The position numbers were made by a program, and so were the translations under genes. 64,000 nt of DNA from Lobulomyces angularis (taxonomy: Eukaryota > Chytridiomycota > Chytridiomycetes > Lobulomycetales > Lobulomycetaceae): NCBI GenBank assembly GCA_027604685.1, contig JADHYX010000015.1:57746-121745 (forward strand), read 5' to 3'. Below the pieces are notes generated by a model. The model was not told the DNA's origin, did not search any database, and saw nothing but the letters and a program-made list of their open reading frames with translations. Each line of letters starts with the position of its first letter. The stretch's first letter is position 1. This document shows, piece by piece, positions 58,601 to 64,000 of the stretch.

Positions 58601-61348
58601 TTCTTTTGCATCGAATTTTGTAACTGACACCGTTTCTGTATTTTTTCCAGATAAGAAGTTTTCAAATGTTGCAGAAAATGAATAAGCGCCTTCTGGTAAA
58701 ACTTCTTTAGGAATAGAAATTTGTGTACTTCCAAAAGTTACTGATGATGCTCCAGCATCTAGGTCGGACTGTATTTGAGCTTTTTGTTCAAGAGTGACGT
58801 TTCCTGTGATTATTTCAAAGTTGATGGAAACTAATTTCCAAGGTCTACCGGATGCTCCACTAACAGACGAAAAGTCTAATGAATAATCAACACAACCACC
58901 AATAACATGTGGAGAGTTTATAATAACTTCTGGGAGAGGTATTATAATCGGATAATTAACCTGGATCCATCTGGAAGTATAGGGTAAGGAATATGGTTCT
59001 AAGCTTCTAGTGACAGTGTTACTCAAAAGTTTAAGATAATCGCCAGGTTTTATAGCTGAAAGATTTTTTGATGTAAATGAACCACTGAAAGTTAGGGTAA
59101 TTGAAGTGGGAAGTAACGTAACAATGCAGTCTCTATTATCTAAAGAGTTTGAGCTTTGTAGATATCCAGCGTTGTTGGGGTAAGAAGTATCAAAGACCTG
59201 AGAACATAAGATTGGTTCAGCAAGGGGTACAAGCGTTAGACCATTTGATTCCGTAAAAATGGTGGAATTTATTAATTTGATTGTGCTATCAAACATAACT
59301 TTAATACTAGCACCAGTGTTTGAAAAATAAACTCCGTTCCCATTGTATTGGGTAGAAATAGTGGTATTCGCGGTGTTCGTAGTGTTCGTAGGAATTGTAG
59401 TATTTCCATTTTCTGTGCTATTTCCTGTGTCTAAAATATTTGGAGGCGGAGTATAAACTGTGGTGTATCTACTTGAGGACCATGCATACAATTCGGGACG
59501 AGTAAAATTGTTTACATCAGGGTGAAAAGGAGTTGCAAAGGCTGGTTTTGAATAGAGCAAGTTGACATGAAGCAAACCCCCTACTTCGAAAGTAGGAAGA
59601 TCACCGCATGAGTAACTGCTGTTGAATTTACCCTCACCAGTGACATATACAGCACTAGATTGCCAGGATAGGTCGTTCAACTTAAATACACATGTTGGGT
59701 TAAAAAAAGCTACTTGGGAAGAAGTAAGCTTTAGTAAATTGTTAGCGTTGATTAAAAATTTAACATTCTCTTTATCAGTTAATAAACTTTCGATATTAAA
59801 GTATGGCTTTTCATTGAGTGTCGATATTTCAGGATCATACATAAAAATGTTTTTAGAAACACTGATTTGGTATTGTTTTGAAATTTGTAAATTAAACGAT
59901 AATAAATCTGTCGAAGAGAATTTTTCGGCACCAACCTGATAAATTAATATGTTATCATTTAGTACGAACAGTTGGGATTGATCAATTAAATTTCCATCTA
60001 GTGTGACAGCAATCGAGGTGTTACCAACTGGAAGAAACCCACCACCAATAATAGTTACATTTTGTCCAGTTTTATGTGGAACAACTTTTGGTTCGATTCC
60101 ATAAAACTGAAGACAACCAACTGTACCGTTACCGCCGCAGACTCCGCAGGCATCTCTTCCACCACCGTTGATGCCTAAAAATTTCGCTGTACCAGGGCAG
60201 TTTCCATTGCAATCTTTTTCACTAAAGGTGCAATCAGGCACAGCAGTTGTAGATACAGGTACAGGATATGTGGTAGTTGATATTGGTACGCTAGTACTGG
60301 TTTGCGCATTTGTGGAGCTGTCTAATTCGGTAAAGAAGTTGTGATAAGATGTTGCTTTGGCTGTATACTGCACAGTTGACTCAAACACTTCAGTAGTTTT
60401 AGTTGATTCGTAGTACACTGAAGTTTCGCTGCCTGCTATGATTGGACGAGTAGACGAAGGCATATCATCAATCCATGTGATACTGGTTGCAACTGGTATT
60501 TCACTTGATATAATAAAATCTCTGTCCCGTTGTGTTGTACTAGGCTCAATAGTTTGCGTTTCTATTGTATATTCACTTAAAGAATTTTCAATGTAAACAG
60601 TTGTAGCTTTTTCATCAATTGGTATCCAAATCATAGTTGTTTCAGATTTTGCGGATGTATTTTCTGATTCTGCATCTATTGAAGTATACACGTATTCTGC
60701 TGATTCGTCGAGACTTGTACTTTCATCAAACCATATTAATGTTGTAGCAACATTCTGCGTAATTGTTGCTGTAACTGGCCCAAAGTTAATACTTGAATCG
60801 GATTTATGTTCCAAGGTAGCAGATGTGTCATAAATTTCGTAAGATTGTGTAAGTGCTCTGTTTTGTAAAATATATTCATTGGGTTCTAAATTCAATAAAA
60901 AAAAAAAATAAAAATTAATTATTATTAGTTTTTTAATAGTATAAAAAATAAAATAAAAATAAAGTAAATAAAATTTTTCTGTTTAATCTATCCTATGAAA
61001 TATAAAAAAAATGTTTTTAAATAGTACCTAAAAAACTAACTGGGATGTCATTTCTTTTATGAAGGACAAATTCTGCTGTCGAATAAACGTCTAAAAATTA
61101 TTGATATTTTTTGTATTATAAAGTTAAATAAATAATGATATTTTTTTTTTATACCATCTTCTATATTTTTAGTAGTTTCTGTTGGGGAATAATGAGGTAA
61201 AGTAATTGTATGCGTAAATACAGATGAGGTAGAAACTATTAAAGCTATGAGTCTTAATACTTTGGTTTTTGACTAAATATTTAAAATATGTTAATCTCAA
61301 CATAATTCTTCTTTTTTTTATTTTTTTATTTTTTTTTGATATTACCAT
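55689..61348 (-). CDS. Large REJ/PKD-type single-pass surface protein
   Basis: The ATG at 61348 is a one-codon exon followed by GTAATA...TTTAG, then SKTKVLRLIALIVSTSSVF, a signal peptide. Two small exons lead into one 5-kb exon. The N-terminal 220 residues are Thr/Ser/Glu-rich, with TSITWIDD-like repeats. Then a cysteine cluster CTFSEKDCNGNCPG, INGGGRDACGVCGGNGTVGC, IPT-like strand segment (VTIIGGGFLPVGNTSIAVTL), a REJ/PKD-like region of about 800 residues (CNISDTVEFNWISADEKLNL; TWTSESSCNSEAYSS), and a GAIN-like cysteine region. A Thr/Pro stalk (TETATPSATPTVTTTATA), the transmembrane helix (GGGIVGLGLIACIALIV) and KRKKSKK stop-transfer follow; the cytosolic tail of about 140 residues ends NLHDASM at 55689. 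No PLAT or polycystin channel domain, so it is a receptor or adhesin-like relative of polycystin-1 ectodomains. About 1770 aa. Confidence 0.8.
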
Positions 61349-62024
61349 TTTTCAACGTTCCAACCAAATTGAAATTAAATGAGGTTTAAAAATTCCAAAA
61401 AAAAAAAAAAAAAAAATTATATCTATATATGAGAATTTTTAATTTTTTTTAAATTAAAAAAAATAAATAAAAAAAGAAAAAGAAAAGTGAAACCAAGTTG
61501 TATATAAAATTTTTTTTTATATCATTTTTTTTCTTAACGCGTCGCGGAATTTAAAAAAGGGTAAGAGTTTTTACATGGGTTGTTCTTGCCCAAAAAAAAA
61601 AAAAAAAAAGAAAAAAATATATAATTTTTCTTTAAAAAAAAAAGTACTTAAATTTCAGAATTTATGTTTTTGGTATTTATCAATTTTTTGTTTCGTTTTT
61701 GCAGATGTAAAAAATGTGATTAGAAATAGATAACTTTTCTTTATGTATTTCTATAAGGCCAGCTGTATTTCAGCTGCTATTTCTGAAAAAAAGTACTTAA
61801 GATATAGAGTATTTGTATCTGTTTTAAAACTTGTGCTCTGACAGTCTTTGGCTCATATTATCCATGTCATGACTATTCTGGGATGCAACAATAGTTGAGC
61901 CAAATTTTTTTCCATTTTTTTTTTTTTTCAAAAATTTTTATCACAAAAAAAAAAAAGAACTAAGAAAATAAAACAATTTTTTTTTTTTATTCAAATTTTC
62001 TTATCGTCTGAAAAAAAAATTTTG
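61349..62024. other. Divergent spacer, homopolymer-rich
   Basis: 676 bases between the REJ-type gene start and the MVP1 start; many A and T runs of 8-20 bases and no coding frame. An ACGCGTCG at about 61548-61556 includes the MluI-type ACGCGT hexamer, seen once. Confidence 0.55.
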
Positions 62025-63894
62025 ATGATGGATAAATACATTCAAAATCCGTGGGATAATGATGAGTCAAATGAAAAGTCTACCAAGAAACGTACCCCTT
62101 GTTTTTTTTTTTTTAAAAAAAAAGTAAAATAACTTTTTTCAAAATTTTTTTTAGCTGAAATTCCCTCAAATCTTCAAAGTTCAATTATATCTACTGGTAC
62201 AGTACATTTACCAAGTACTACGGGATCTTCAATATTTGAAAATTCGAACGATAATCTCAGTCCACCACCTTCTGCAGATCCCTGGGGGACAAATAATAAT
62301 GATAGTAAAATTTTAAATCCAAATGAAAATGTTGTTTCCGATACTCCCACTGCGAAGCAAGATTATGAATTTGATTGGGAGTTAACTTCAGAAAGTATAA
62401 AAGTTAGCATTTCTCCAATAAAAAAAGGAGTGATTTACAAATACGTAAATTTTGCAATGGATACGAAAAATGGGATAATTCTACGAAGGTAATAAATATT
62501 TGTACTTTTATTTTCTATATGAAATTTTTTTTTAAAAAAAAAAAAAAAAAATAGATATAACGACTTTTTATGGTTATCAGAAGTTTTTCTAAAAAAGTAT
62601 CCATATAGACTTATACCCATTTTACCACCAAAAAAGATAGGACCTGATGAAGCTTTTTTATCCCAACGTTGTCGTGGTAAATACGTTTAATGCTTATATA
62701 AATATCTAAATGTATATATATATTTTTTTTTTTTTAAACTAAAGGGTTGCAAAGATTTTTAAATTTTATCATCAACCACCCTACGCTAAAGGAAGATACG
62801 GTTTTAAAGGATATTTTTTTATTGATGGATGATACAGATTTTCAAGCCTACAAGAAATCTAATGCAGTGTGTACAGAGGAAGAATTTGATTTTATTTTAG
62901 ATTCTGAATATAGCGTTCCCCAAAATTTTGAATTAAGAGTTCAATCTTTTCAAGCAAATTTAAATATATTAATTGATTACCATAATGATCTTGCAAGTAT
63001 GTTTTCATTAATATATTAAAAAAAAAATTTTTTTCTAAAAAAAATTTTTATTAGACCATATAGAAAACATTGTAAGAAGGAATGATGAAAGCTCAATTGA
63101 CGTATAACGGGAAAAAAAAAAATTATACTCTTAATTTTTTTTTTATTTTTTTAAAAAAATGAAGTACATGCGCTACAGTCTCATTTTGAATAAATTACTA
63201 GAGTGTGAATGTGTTAGCCCAGGTAAGTTTTTTTTTTTTTTTTTTTTCAGTAAAGTATTAATTTTTATCTTCAAAAAGGCTGTCTTCATTGTTCTCGATT
63301 AAATAGTGGATTTAACGAAATTTCGTCAGGATTACAGAGTATTAGTAAAAATATGCAAAATGAGGTAAAATTTTTTCCATTTTTTTTAAACAGTTGTATG
63401 ATTTTAGTTATTATTGCAACGAAGATATCAATCTATTGACCAAATCAACATGAAGGACATTAAAAAGAGAATTTCTGATGCCGAAGCAAGATTAGGGACT
63501 CCAGGAATTTCACAGAGAGAGGCTGAAAAATGGAAGAATGAAATTGAACGAGAGCATAGAAATGTTGATTGGGAATTAAAGCGGTAAAAAGTTCCATAAT
63601 AGAATTTAACAGTTTTTTTTTTTTAACTTGCAACTTTCATTAAAAAAAAAAAAAAACAAACAAATCAAACAAAGTTTAAATTTCATAGATTTTTGCATTT
63701 ATAGTGAAATGGAAGTTTATCACAAAAAAAAATCTAGCATTGCATTGGTATTTTTATTATTTTTTTTATTTTTTTTTAAATAGGTTTATCAATCTTTTGT
63801 TACTAATCAAATTAACTACCACCGTAAAGCATTGAGCGTTTGGGAAAGTCTATCGGATACAGTTTTTGAATTACCTACTAGGACTCCAGAATGA
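62025..63894 (+). CDS. MVP1: MVP1/SNX8-type PX-BAR sorting nexin
   Basis: Two tandem ATGs at 62025 and 62028 give [20 protein letters not shown]. After a Ser/Asn-rich segment ([13 protein letters not shown]) the PX domain appears: [99 protein letters not shown]. RRYxDFxWL and PPKKIG with RxxGLxRFLN are the PX lipid-binding signature of the Mvp1/SNX8 branch. A helical BAR-like half follows: [76 protein letters not shown], ending [20 protein letters not shown]. It retrieves cargo from endosomes. About 430-450 aa; exons near 63.0-63.2 and 63.6-63.8 kb are less certain. Confidence 0.88.
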
Positions 63895-64000
63895 AAAAAA
63901 AGAATAATAGTATCATTAAATCAAAATTTTATTGTTCCATATTAATTTTAATTATTATTTTTTTTTATTATCTTTCTTATTTTTTTTTTTTTTATTTTTT

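Noticed and set aside
61548..61556. Single ACGCGT as an MBF (MCB) site for cell-cycle control
   Set aside because: One hexamer in a spacer next to a membrane receptor and a sorting nexin is not evidence of regulation, and the cell-cycle pair at 1.6 kb lacks it.
1..64000. CRISPR arrays, bacterial operons, rRNA or tRNA genes
   Set aside because: No spaced direct-repeat array, no rRNA-like GC-rich block and no tRNA cloverleaf was recognised by eye on either strand; a tRNAscan run would be decisive for tRNAs.

Overview
This is a eukaryotic nuclear window. It is very AT-rich, with long A and T runs in every spacer. Genes are packed on both strands and broken by many small introns (mostly about 35-110 bases, GT...AG, pyrimidine/T-rich before the AG). 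A run of 10 N at 28009-28018 marks a scaffold gap. Gene content points to an opisthokont close to or inside Fungi: a yeast-type NAD-dependent MTD1, two-domain FEX fluoride channel, Mvp1-type PX-BAR nexin, AIM24, core-2 of complex III and LisH Q/N-rich regulator. Two WDR87/WDR97-family genes (a cilium/flagellum-linked family) and a REJ-type membrane protein suggest a zoosporic (flagellated) early-branching lineage. The exact taxon cannot be named from this sequence.

Layout. 1-6 kb: a divergent pair, an Sld2/RECQL4-like replication initiator (minus, may run off the left edge) and a MadBub/BUB1 spindle-checkpoint kinase (plus). 6.2-7.4 kb: MPDU1 (minus). 8.3-22.5 kb: two same-strand paralogues of a very large WD40-HEAT protein, separated by an opposite-strand alpha/beta hydrolase. 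22.6-25.7 kb: an ANCHR/ZFYVE19-like abscission regulator and a NIPA magnesium transporter, convergent. 25.7-27.6 kb is a 1.9-kb gene-poor stretch leading to a small orphan gene with an oligo(A) leader. 28.3-31.4 kb: QCR2 and an unrecognised nuclear-looking coiled-coil gene, divergent. 31.9-36.6 kb: LisH Q/N-rich regulator, RABL3-like GTPase and ARL8. 37-40.7 kb: ribosomal protein eS25, AIM24 and SIL1. 41.9-49.3 kb: MMS19, MTD1 and FEX. 50.6-51.7 kb: NSA2. 52.1-52.9 kb: wreck of a curlin-like repeat protein gene. 53.3-55.4 kb: uridine kinase-UPRT. 55.7-61.3 kb: a large REJ/PKD-type single-pass membrane protein. 62.0-63.9 kb: MVP1/SNX8.

Most genes are unrelated housekeeping genes, as is normal for a eukaryotic chromosome; there is no operon logic. 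The structurally interesting pieces are the MadBub checkpoint kinase carrying KEN, GLEBS-like, ABBA-like and kinase elements together, the Sld2-domain gene next to it, the duplicated WDR97-like giants, the decayed amyloid-like repeat gene, and a recurring gene architecture in which the first coding exon is just the ATG codon. Exon joins were worked out by eye from splice signals and protein-family similarity; gene ends are firmer than every internal junction.
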